From contig DASUSF010000021.1 of the NCBI GenBank assembly GCA_036375275.1, positions 1-16,643 on the forward strand: a stretch of 16,643 nucleotides of DNA, read 5' to 3'. Below, one piece after another: positions 1-6,421 of this stretch; the stretch's first letter is position 1; every line of letters starts with the position of its first letter. The position numbers were made by a program, and so were the translations under genes. The notes beneath the pieces were generated by a model. The model was given only the letters and a program-made list of their open reading frames with translations, did not search any database and was not told the origin of the DNA. The stretch comes from DASUSF01 sp036375275 (lineage in GTDB: Bacteria > Pseudomonadota > Alphaproteobacteria > Geminicoccales > Geminicoccaceae).

Positions 1-1
1 G

Positions 2-631
2 CCGGTGATCGTCACCGGCCCCGGCATCCTCGCCTTCGCCGGGCCGCGCGACGACCCCTTCTTCTTCGACGGCGTCGGCTTCAACCGGTTCGTCAACACC
101 ACCGGCACCTTCAGCGGCGACGACAGCTTCGGCGAGCACAACGTCTCGGCGATCGTACTCGAGTTCCCGATCCGCCTGGTCGACGACGGCGACGGCCTGC
201 TCGAGATCGGCGGGCTGACCACCCGCCGCATGGCCGGCCAATATCCGGCGGACGACCGCCGCCTCGACCGGACGGGCGTCCCGGGGGTCAGCACGGCGTT
301 CATTCCGACCGACCAGCGCGACGACTTCAACCGCGGCCTGTTCAAGGACGATGCCGCCGACTTCTCGGACGAGATCGTCGCCTCCCTCGAAGACTTCGGC
401 ACTTCGGATGAGAACATCGCGACGCTCGCCGAGGTCGCGATCCCGGACACGCTCAAGCTCGACCTCGAGCAGCCGATCGGCTTCCCGAACGGCCGGGCGC
501 TCGAAGACGACGTGATCGACACCATCCTGACCCTGGTCCTGAACGGCCCGGCTGGCGACGGCGTCGATTCCAACGACCGCGAGTTCCTCGACGCCTTCCC
601 CTATCTCGCCCCGCCTTTCCAGGCGCCATGA
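2..631 (+). CDS. DUF4331 family protein, C-terminal part (5' end outside window)
   Basis: The frame is open to the left edge, so this is the C-terminal part (about 209 residues) of a longer protein. The GTG at base 5 is probably an internal valine, not the start. The visible part carries the signatures I associate with DUF4331: RDDPFFFDGVGFN near its beginning, NVSAIVLEFP about 25 residues later, and NGRALEDDVID followed by DGVDSNDREFLDAFPYL close to the C terminus. DUF4331 proteins are usually exported and have no assigned biochemical role; the signal peptide would lie outside the window. The TGA stop overlaps the ATG of the next gene (ATGA), which suggests translational coupling with the TPR and HupE-like genes. 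Family assignment is fairly secure; function is unknown. Confidence 0.85.
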   Translation, partial: PVIVTGPGILAFAGPRDDPFFFDGVGFNRFVNTTGTFSGDDSFGEHNVSAIVLEFPIRLVDDGDGLLEIGGLTTRRMAGQYPADDRRLDRTGVPGVSTAFIPTDQRDDFNRGLFKDDAADFSDEIVASLEDFGTSDENIATLAEVAIPDTLKLDLEQPIGFPNGRALEDDVIDTILTLVLNGPAGDGVDSNDREFLDAFPYLAPPFQAP

Positions 632-1854
632 GCGACGCGCGCCCGGCCGGCCTGGTCGGCCGGGCGCGCACGACCTCCCGAACCGGCATGCCCGGCCTCG
701 CCGCGGCGGTCCTGCTCGGCCTGATCATGAGCACTGCGGCGGAGCCCTACCTCCCCGAGCACGACGACGTGGTCCTCGAGCGCCTGCCAGCCGCCGACGA
801 TCCCCGGGTGCGCGAGGCGCGCCGGCTGGCACGCGCGCTCGACCGGCAGAGCCCGGATCCCGAAGCCGCGCTGGAGGTCGCGCGACGCTACGTCGATCTT
901 GGCCGGAGCGAAGCCGACCCGCGCTTCTTCGGCCTCGCCGAGGGCGTGCTCGCGCCCTGGCTCGATGCCCCCGACCCGCCGCCCGCGATCCGGCTCGAGC
1001 GCGCGGCGCTCCGCCGCGCCCGGCACGACTTCGATGGCGCGCTCGCCGATCTCGACGCGATCCTCGCGGTCCGGCCGAACGACGTGCAGGCTCATCTCGA
1101 CCGCGCGGCCCTGCTGGAGGCGCTCGGCGACTACGCCGCCGCCGAGCTGGCCTGCATCCGGGTGCTCCGGCTGTACCCGGGCCTGGTCGCCGTCGCCTGC
1201 CTCACCAGCGCCCGGAGCCTCGCCGGCCTGGCGCAGCCGAGCTACGACGCCCTCGCCGCCGCCGTCGAGGCCGCGCCGACGGACGATCCGACCCGCTCCT
1301 GGGCGCTCACCATCCTAGGCGAGATCGCGGCCCGGCTGGGCGACGGAGCCGGCGCCGAGCGCCATTTCAGGGACGCCCTCGACACCGGCGGGCGCGACGT
1401 CTACCTCCTCGGAGCCTACGCCGACCTGCTGCTCGACCAGGACCGGGCCGAGGACGCGCTGGACCTGCTGGAGGGCGAGGAGCGCGCCGACGGCCTCCTG
1501 CTCCGGCGCACGATCGCCGCGCACCGCCTGGACGACCCGCGGCTCGCCGTCTGGAGGGACGCGATCCGGGCCCGTTTCGCCGCCCTCAGGCAGCGGGGTG
1601 CCGCGACCCATCTGCGGGACGAGGCGCGCTTCGTCCTCGAGGTCGAGGACCAGCCGCGGCGCGCTCTCGACCTCGCGTCCAGCAACTGGGAGCTGCAGAA
1701 GGGCCCGGCCGATGCCCGGGTGCTGCTCGAGGCGGCGCTCGCGGCGGGCGCGCCGGAGGTGGCGGGGCCGGTGTTGACCTGGCTCGCGGACAGGCGCACC
1801 GAGGACGTGGTCCTGGAGCGCCTGCGGCGCGCGCTCGACGGGGTGTCCTCCTGA
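628..1854 (+). CDS. Exported tetratricopeptide-repeat protein
   Basis: A 408-residue protein starting at an ATG that overlaps the stop of the DUF4331 gene. The N terminus has arginines at 12, 14 and 18 followed by a hydrophobic stretch at about 21-37 (PGLAAAVLLGLIMSTAA), which reads as a signal peptide or membrane anchor. The alternative ATG at base 688 would remove the basic region, so I keep the upstream start. TPR-like helix pairs are visible at about residues 122-152 (RAALRRARHDFDGALADLDA), 153-186 (RAALLEALGDYAAAELACIR) and 225-258 (LGEIAARLGDGAGAERHFRD). The rest is alanine- and leucine-rich helical sequence. TPR proteins usually act as protein-interaction scaffolds; here the partners may be the DUF4331 or HupE-like neighbours, which is inference. 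No catalytic motif was seen. Confidence 0.85.
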   Translation: MSDARPAGLVGRARTTSRTGMPGLAAAVLLGLIMSTAAEPYLPEHDDVVLERLPAADDPRVREARRLARALDRQSPDPEAALEVARRYVDLGRSEADPRFFGLAEGVLAPWLDAPDPPPAIRLERAALRRARHDFDGALADLDAILAVRPNDVQAHLDRAALLEALGDYAAAELACIRVLRLYPGLVAVACLTSARSLAGLAQPSYDALAAAVEAAPTDDPTRSWALTILGEIAARLGDGAGAERHFRDALDTGGRDVYLLGAYADLLLDQDRAEDALDLLEGEERADGLLLRRTIAAHRLDDPRLAVWRDAIRARFAALRQRGAATHLRDEARFVLEVEDQPRRALDLASSNWELQKGPADARVLLEAALAAGAPEVAGPVLTWLADRRTEDVVLERLRRALDGVSS

Positions 1855-3599
1855 TCCGGGCGATCGCCCTCGCGCTCGTGGGGTGGCTGCTCGCGCCCGC
1901 TCCGGTGGACGCGCACAAGCCGTCGGACGCCTACCTCCGGCTCGAGCTCGCGCCGGACGGCAGCCACCGCGGCGCGATCGACCTCGCGCTTCGCGATCTG
2001 GATCAGGCGATCGGTCTCGACGGCGACGGCGACGGCCTGGTGACCTGGGGCGAGCTGAAGGCCAACCACGGGGCGATCGAGGCCTACGTCGCCGCCCGCC
2101 TCGCCGTCGAGGACGGGGGCGGGCCCTGCAGGCTCCGGCCGGACGAGCATCTGGTCGACGAGCACACCGACGGCGCGTACGCGGTCTTCCGCTTCGGCCT
2201 GACCTGTCCCGCGCCGGCTTCCGCCATCGAGGTCGGCTACGACCTGTTCTTCGACCTGGACCCGACCCACCGCGGCCTCCTGACCGTCGATCAGGGCGGC
2301 GAGGTGACGACCGCGGTGCTGTCGCCCGAGCGGCCGCGGGTTCGGATCGACACCCGAGCCCGGGCGGGGACCGGGGTCGCGGGCTTCTTCGGGCTCGGCG
2401 CCGAGCACCTTCTGTTCGGCTTCGATCACCTGCTGTTCCTGGTCGTCCTCCTGCTGCCGGCCGCGCACCACCGCGCCGCCGGGCGCTGGCAGCCGGTGGA
2501 GCGCTGGCGGGTGGCGGCGGTCGACCTGGTCAAGGTGCTGACCGCGTTCACGCTCGCCCACGGGCTCAGCCTCGCCCTCGCCGTCACCGGCGTGGTCGAT
2601 CTGCCGACCCGGTTGGTCGAGAGCCTGATCGCGGTGACCATCGCGCTCGCCGCCCTCGACAACCTCTGGCCCTGGCTGCCGGAGCAGCGCTGGCGGATCG
2701 CGTTCGGCTTCGGCCTGATTCACGGCCTCGGCTTCGCGAGCGCGCTCGGGCCGATGGACCTGCCGCCAGCGAGTCTGGCGCTCGCGCTCCTCGGGTTCAA
2801 CCTCGGGATCGAGGCGGCGCAGCTCGCGGTCGCACTCCCGCTGCTCGCCATGACGTTTCCGATCCGCGGCTCGGCCTTGTACCGGCGGGGCCTGCTCCCG
2901 GCCGGCTCGCTGGCCGCGTTCGCGCTGGCGAGCGTCTGGTTCGTCGACCGCGCCGTCGCCTTCGAGCCGCTTTCAGCGATTCCTCGGCCCGAACAGCGCG
3001 CTGCCGACCCGGACGTGGGTCGCGCCGAAGCGGACCGCGATCTCGAAGTCCTCGCTCATGCCCATGCTGAGCCAGTCGAGGCCGTTCCGGGCGGCGATCT
3101 TGGCGAGCAGCGCGAAGTGCAGGGCGGGCTCCTCGTCGGCCGGCGGGATCGCCATCAGCCCCCGGACGTCGAGGCCGTGGGTGTCGATGCACTGCCGGAT
3201 GAAGGCGTCGGCCCGGTCCGGCCGGACCCCCGCCTTCTGCGCTTCCTCGCCGGTGTTGACCTGGACCAGACAGGGCAGCCGCCGGTTCTGCCGGTCCATC
3301 TCCTTCGCGAGGGCGCCCGCGAGCCGGTCCCGGTCGAGGGTCTGAACCACGTCGAAGGTCCCGACCACCTCCCGCGCCTTGTTGGTCTGGATGGCGCCGA
3401 TCATGTGCAGCGTGACGTCCGGGAAGCGCTCCCGCAGCTTCGGCCACCGCGCCGCCGCGGGCTGCACGTAGTTCTCGCCGAAGACCCGCTCGCCGGCGTC
3501 CAGCGCGGCCAGGACCCGCTCCTCCGGCTGCGCCTTGCTGACCGCGATCAGGGTGACGGACTCGGGCTCGCGGCCCGCGGCGCCCGCGGCATCCGCTAG
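1851..3599 (+). CDS. HupE/UreJ-family membrane protein with EF-hand loop; 3' end uncertain
   Basis: Reading from CTG 1851 gives (M)IRAIALALVGWLLAPAPVDA, a complete signal peptide, then HKPSDAYL, the usual mature start of this family. The GTG at 1878 would lose the basic n-region and has no good ribosome site, whereas GGGG at 1840-1843 sits 7 nt before CTG 1851. A periplasmic domain contains a canonical EF-hand loop at residues 57-68 (DGDGDGLVTWGE). A multi-helix HupE/UreJ_2-type domain follows, with FGFDHLLFLVVLLLP, LTAFTLAHGLSLALA, FGLIHGLGFASAL and LLGFNLGIEAAQLAV. HupE/UreJ relatives are putative nickel/cobalt permeases, but the substrate of this branch is unknown. Family similarity ends near base 2970 (residue about 371). 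The frame then continues to TAG 3597-3599 antisense to the whole of the yggS-like gene up to base 3599, so the tail is probably not native coding sequence, or a frameshift is present. Confidence 0.75.
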   Translation: MIRAIALALVGWLLAPAPVDAHKPSDAYLRLELAPDGSHRGAIDLALRDLDQAIGLDGDGDGLVTWGELKANHGAIEAYVAARLAVEDGGGPCRLRPDEHLVDEHTDGAYAVFRFGLTCPAPASAIEVGYDLFFDLDPTHRGLLTVDQGGEVTTAVLSPERPRVRIDTRARAGTGVAGFFGLGAEHLLFGFDHLLFLVVLLLPAAHHRAAGRWQPVERWRVAAVDLVKVLTAFTLAHGLSLALAVTGVVDLPTRLVESLIAVTIALAALDNLWPWLPEQRWRIAFGFGLIHGLGFASALGPMDLPPASLALALLGFNLGIEAAQLAVALPLLAMTFPIRGSALYRRGLLPAGSLAAFALASVWFVDRAVAFEPLSAIPRPEQRAADPDVGRAEADRDLEVLAHAHAEPVEAVPGGDLGEQREVQGGLLVGRRDRHQPPDVEAVGVDALPDEGVGPVRPDPRLLRFLAGVDLDQTGQPPVLPVHLLREGAREPVPVEGLNHVEGPDHLPRLVGLDGADHVQRDVREALPQLRPPRRRGLHVVLAEDPLAGVQRGQDPLLRLRLADRDQGDGLGLAARGARGIR

Positions 3600-3671
3600 C
3601 CGCGCGCGGACGCTCCGGATCCGCTCCGCGACCGACGCCCCGGCTTCGACTTGCTCCCGCGTATCGTCCAT
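2973..3671 (-). CDS. yggS: YggS/PROSC-type pyridoxal-phosphate homeostasis protein
   Basis: A 232-residue protein, the usual size for this family. The start at 3671 is chosen because GAGGG lies 10 nt upstream on the minus strand and MDDTREQ leads directly into the domain; the open frame extends to 3791 but that extension is low-complexity and overlaps the divergent gene. Family motifs in order are LIAVSKAQPEE with the PLP-binding lysine at residue 46, GENYVQ, HMIGAIQTNKA, VQVNTGEEAQKAG, GLMAIPP, and the phosphate-binding end LSMGMSEDFEIAVRFGATHV followed by RVGSALFG. These single-domain alanine-racemase-fold proteins bind PLP and buffer it in the cytoplasm without a known enzymatic activity. 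The gene converges on the HupE-like gene, whose frame overlaps it for more than 600 bases, and diverges from the cupin gene. Confidence 0.93.
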   Translation of the reverse strand: MDDTREQVEAGASVAERIRSVRARLADAAGAAGREPESVTLIAVSKAQPEERVLAALDAGERVFGENYVQPAAARWPKLRERFPDVTLHMIGAIQTNKAREVVGTFDVVQTLDRDRLAGALAKEMDRQNRRLPCLVQVNTGEEAQKAGVRPDRADAFIRQCIDTHGLDVRGLMAIPPADEEPALHFALLAKIAARNGLDWLSMGMSEDFEIAVRFGATHVRVGSALFGPRNR

Positions 3672-3717
3672 GTCAGAGAGTCCCTCAAGGCGCGCGGCCA
3701 GCCTAGGACCGCCCGGG

Positions 3718-3744
3718 CCGCCGCTCAACGCTCCGCCGCTCAAC
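3718..3744. repeat. Pair of 12-bp direct repeats between the divergent yggS and cupin genes
   Basis: CCGCCGCTCAAC occurs at 3718-3729 and again at 3733-3744, a period of 15 bases, with a partial third copy (CTCCGCCGC) following. It lies in the 118-bp divergent intergenic region. It could be a simple tandem duplication in GC-rich DNA or a regulatory site; the sequence alone does not decide. Confidence 0.5.
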
Positions 3745-3789
3745 CTCCGCCGCAGCGATCCGCGGCACGACCGCCTCGAGGACCCGGCC

Positions 3790-4998
3790 ATGACCTCGCC
3801 CGACTTCGACCGCCTGATGCAGCCGGTTGGCGCCGAACGCTTCTTCGCCGACTACGAGGGGCGCCGCCCGCTGCATCTCGAAGGCGATGCGGACAAGTTC
3901 AAGGACGTCATGAGCTGGTCGAGGCTGAACGACCTGCTCGGCCAGGCGACGATCTGGTCGCACCAGTCGCTGCAGCTGGTGCTCGACCGGGAGCCGGTGC
4001 CGGCGGCGCGCTACTGCACCCCCGCTCCGGGCCGCGACGGCGGCCAGGTGCTCCGGCCTGACCCCGCCCGCGTCAAGACCCTGCTCAGCGAGGGCGCGAC
4101 GATGGTCGCCAACGACATCGACCATCTGAGCGCCGGCCTCACCGCCTTCTCGAAGACCCTCGAGGCGGCGCTCGGCGGCAAGGTCCAGGGCAACCTCTAC
4201 CTGTCGTCCAAGCGCCGCCAGGGCTTCGCGGCCCATTTCGACACCCACGACGTCTACGCCGTCCACGTCGAGGGGACCAAGACCTGGAAGGTGTACAGCG
4301 GGCGCGCGACCGACCCGATCGCCCATCCCGCGTTCAAGACGCTCGGCCGCGAGCACCACGAGAAGGCCAAGGGCGAGCTCATGATGGAGGTCCGGATGAA
4401 GCCGGGCGACCTCCTCTACCTCCCCCGCGGCCAGTATCACGACGCTCTCGCCGACGAGGGCGGAGCGGTTCACGTCGCCTTCGGCATCACCCGTCCGATC
4501 GGCCTCGACGTTCTGACCATGCTGTTCGAGCGCATGGTCCGCGAGCCGGCGTTCCGCGCCAACCTGCCGCGCCCGGATGGCGCGGCCGGCCGGGCGGCGC
4601 TCGAGGAGCGCCTGGGCGAACTCGCCCGGGCGCTGGCGCGCAGCCTCGAGGACGACCGTCTGCTCGACGAGGTTCAGGCGTTCCAGGCCGGCTTCCGCTA
4701 CCCGCGCCACGCCTACGACCTGCCGGCGCTGATCGAGCGCGGCCCGGCGGCCTTCGTGGTCCGGGCCGACGGCATCCGCCTGATCGAGCAGAACGGGCGG
4801 TTCGGCCTGATGCAGGTGGGCAGCCGGACGGCCACCGAGGTCCCGCCCGAGGTCGGGCCGATGGTGCGCTGGGTGATGCAGCAGAAGCGGTTCACGCCGG
4901 ACGACCTCGCGGGCGCCTTTCCGGAGCGTCCCGCGGTTGAGCGCGAGAAGCTGCTCGTCGACCTGAAAACGATGCGGCTGCTGGCGCCGGCCCTGTAG
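3790..4998 (+). CDS. Cupin_4/JmjC-type 2-oxoglutarate oxygenase, ribosomal-oxygenase-like
   Basis: A 402-residue cytoplasmic protein starting at ATG 3790, with GAGGA 7 nt upstream; the frame is open further upstream, but without a comparable site. The metal-binding triad of the JmjC/cupin_4 fold is visible: H149 and D151 in AAHFDTHDVYAVHVEGTKTW and the distal H217 in DLLYLPRGQYHDA. The early segment DYEGRRPLHLEG resembles the entry region of the YcfD/RoxA family, and the C-terminal 120 residues look like the winged-helix extension of those proteins. Family members are Fe(II)/2-oxoglutarate-dependent hydroxylases; E. coli YcfD hydroxylates an arginine of ribosomal protein L16. Whether this one has a ribosomal substrate is inference. 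It is divergent from yggS and appears monocistronic. Confidence 0.85.
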   Translation: MTSPDFDRLMQPVGAERFFADYEGRRPLHLEGDADKFKDVMSWSRLNDLLGQATIWSHQSLQLVLDREPVPAARYCTPAPGRDGGQVLRPDPARVKTLLSEGATMVANDIDHLSAGLTAFSKTLEAALGGKVQGNLYLSSKRRQGFAAHFDTHDVYAVHVEGTKTWKVYSGRATDPIAHPAFKTLGREHHEKAKGELMMEVRMKPGDLLYLPRGQYHDALADEGGAVHVAFGITRPIGLDVLTMLFERMVREPAFRANLPRPDGAAGRAALEERLGELARALARSLEDDRLLDEVQAFQAGFRYPRHAYDLPALIERGPAAFVVRADGIRLIEQNGRFGLMQVGSRTATEVPPEVGPMVRWVMQQKRFTPDDLAGAFPERPAVEREKLLVDLKTMRLLAPAL

Positions 4999-5063
4999 AT
5001 GGCCCCTTTGTTGCCCGGCCGCCACACCACCCGCCGTTTGTTGCTCCCGCGCACATTCGCGAG

Positions 5064-5095
5064 TTGATGGTTAGGCGATCAAGTGGTTAACCATC
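5064..5095. promoter_or_regulatory. Nested palindromes upstream of the porin gene, candidate operator
   Basis: Between the cupin and porin genes lies GATGGTTA (5066-5073) and its exact reverse complement TAACCATC (5088-5095). Nested with it are TTGAT/ATCAA (5064-5068 and 5078-5082) and the 10-base palindrome TGGTTAACCA (5084-5093). TGGTTA also occurs as a direct repeat 16 bases apart (5068 and 5084). The site is about 100 bases upstream of the porin start, a plausible place for a regulator of porin expression. I could not find a convincing -35/-10 pair after it. An RNA hairpin is an alternative reading. Confidence 0.45.
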
Positions 5096-5194
5096 CGACT
5101 TGAGAGTTCGCCTCATCGGGTTGTGGTTGGGCGACGCGCTCATCGAAAGGTAGAAAAGAGGTCGCCCTAGCGGGTGCGAGTGGAGAACGGGATC

Positions 5195-6223
5195 ATGCAT
5201 CACAAGCTGTTGTTGGGCAGCTCTGCCCTGGTGAGCGCCGGCGTCCTGCTGGCGAGCGCGACTCCGGCGAGCGCCCAGATGGAAGTGCGCCTCACGGGGT
5301 ATACCGAGTTCGGCGTCGCCTATTCCGAAGAAGAGAACCAGCAGTTCGACAACGTCGGCGACCGCGGCTACGGCGCGTTCATGGACACGGAAGTCCACGT
5401 GCTTGCCGACGCCGTCTCCGACAGCGGCGTCGAATACGGCGGTAAGGTCGAGTTCGAGGTCTTCTCCGGGTCTGGCGCCAGCGACACCACCGCCGACGAG
5501 GCGGTCGTCTTCATGAGCGGCGGCTTCGGCCGGCTCGAGCTCGGTCGTGAGGACGGCGCCGAGGACGTCATGTTCGTCGGTGGTGAGGACGTCGCGGCGG
5601 GCACCGGCGGCATCGACGGCGACACGACCGTGATTCCCTTCCAGGTTCGGGACACGAGCGACGCCGCGAAGATCACCTACTTCACGCCGCGCATCGCCGG
5701 CTTCCAGCTGGGTGCCAGCTGGACTCCGGACACCGGCGACGACTTCGGCGTCGATGATGGGGACGACTTCGAGAACACGATCGGCTTCGGCGCCAACTGG
5801 ACCGGGAACTTCACCGGGCTCGAGTTCACGCTCGCCGCCGTCGGCCACTACGGCAAGGCCGAGACAGGGCCCGACGACATCCAGGACTGGGAAGTCGGCT
5901 TCAACACCGAAGTGGCAGGCTTCGCGGTCGGCGCCGCCTACGGCCAGGCCACCGACTTCGCCGAGGCGCAGTTCGCCAATGCCGGCCTGGGCTATGGCTT
6001 TGGCCCGGTCAACACGTCGATCGGCTGGGTGTGGTACGACCCGGACGACCCGGTCGTCGGTGGCGATTCCAACCTGTTCGTGGTCAGCGCCGACGTCGGC
6101 GTCCTTCCGGGCGTGGTGCTGAAGGGCGACGTGGCCTACAACACCGACGACACCCAGTCGTTCGGAGGCGACCTCATCACCGAGGGCACCGCCGGGGTGG
6201 TGACGCTTCAGCTCAACTACTGA
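5195..6223 (+). CDS. Acidic Gram-negative porin (Porin_4-like)
   Basis: A 342-residue outer-membrane protein. ATG 5195 is preferred over the in-frame GTG 5174 because GGAG (5182-5185) lies 9 nt before it and the product then begins with a clean signal peptide, cleaved after ASA near residue 27. The mature protein opens with MEVRLTGYTEFGVAY, a typical first strand of alphaproteobacterial trimeric porins. It alternates glycine/aromatic strands with loops very rich in Asp and Glu (for example DDFGVDDGDDFEN), contains GGFGRLELGRED, and ends in VVTLQLNY with the C-terminal aromatic residue recognised by the BAM machinery. It should form a diffusion pore for small hydrophilic solutes. The acidity suggests cation preference or a saline habitat, which is inference. 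It is followed by two hairpins and by a shorter paralogue. Confidence 0.9.
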   Translation: MHHKLLLGSSALVSAGVLLASATPASAQMEVRLTGYTEFGVAYSEEENQQFDNVGDRGYGAFMDTEVHVLADAVSDSGVEYGGKVEFEVFSGSGASDTTADEAVVFMSGGFGRLELGREDGAEDVMFVGGEDVAAGTGGIDGDTTVIPFQVRDTSDAAKITYFTPRIAGFQLGASWTPDTGDDFGVDDGDDFENTIGFGANWTGNFTGLEFTLAAVGHYGKAETGPDDIQDWEVGFNTEVAGFAVGAAYGQATDFAEAQFANAGLGYGFGPVNTSIGWVWYDPDDPVVGGDSNLFVVSADVGVLPGVVLKGDVAYNTDDTQSFGGDLITEGTAGVVTLQLNY

Positions 6224-6227
6224 GCGA

Positions 6228-6282
6228 GCCGCCGCGCGTTGCGGCGGCCCACGGGTGGGGGCGGCGGTGCGAACCGCCGCCC
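6228..6282 (+). terminator. Two consecutive GC-rich hairpins after the porin gene, probable terminator
   Basis: The first hairpin is GCCGCCGC (6228-6235), a 5-base loop and GCGGCGGC (6241-6248), a perfect 8-bp stem starting 4 bases after the stop codon. The second is GGGCGGCGGT (6259-6268), the tetraloop GCGA (GNRA type) and ACCGCCGCCC (6273-6282), a perfect 10-bp stem. The tract after it (GCGTGCGTTTC) has only a short T run, so this may act as a weak intrinsic terminator or as a 3' stabilising structure protecting porin mRNA. Confidence 0.6.
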
Positions 6283-6342
6283 GCGTGCGTTTCAACGGCG
6301 GCGGCGCGCGGGTTCATCGGCTCCTCGCCGTTATTCTTCGTC

Positions 6343-6372
6343 TTGAAGTTTCGGTCCCGGACGCGATATAAT
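6343..6372 (+). promoter_or_regulatory. Near-consensus sigma70-type promoter for the short barrel gene
   Basis: TTGAAG at 6343-6348 and a perfect TATAAT at 6367-6372 are separated by 18 bases. The -10 lies 50 bases upstream of the ATG at 6422, so transcription would begin near 6379 with a leader of about 43 bases. It follows the porin hairpins, arguing that the downstream gene is transcribed independently. A consensus -10 stands out in DNA this rich in GC. Confidence 0.7.
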
Positions 6373-6421
6373 CATTTCGAATACTCGCGGGTGGGGTTGT
6401 TCCTTGTCAGGGTTCGGGTCG

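Noticed and set aside
1416..2723. A 435-codon minus-strand frame across the TPR/HupE junction
   Set aside because: It spans two well-supported plus-strand genes, has a low-complexity Arg/Glu/Gln product and no conserved motif.
3703..5025. A 440-codon minus-strand frame opposite the cupin gene
   Set aside because: Shadow of the cupin gene; the composition (Arg, Ala, Glu, Leu repeats) is typical of antisense translation, and no start signal or family feature was seen.
5100..5156. Possible -35/-10 pair for the porin (TTGGGC with TAGAAA, or TTGAGA)
   Set aside because: Matches are poor and several equal-quality pairings exist, so no promoter position is claimed.
5087..6295. A 402-codon minus-strand frame opposite the porin
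   Set aside because: The porin on the plus strand has a signal peptide, barrel strands and a C-terminal aromatic residue; the minus frame is rich in Val, Gly, Glu and Ala without domain features.
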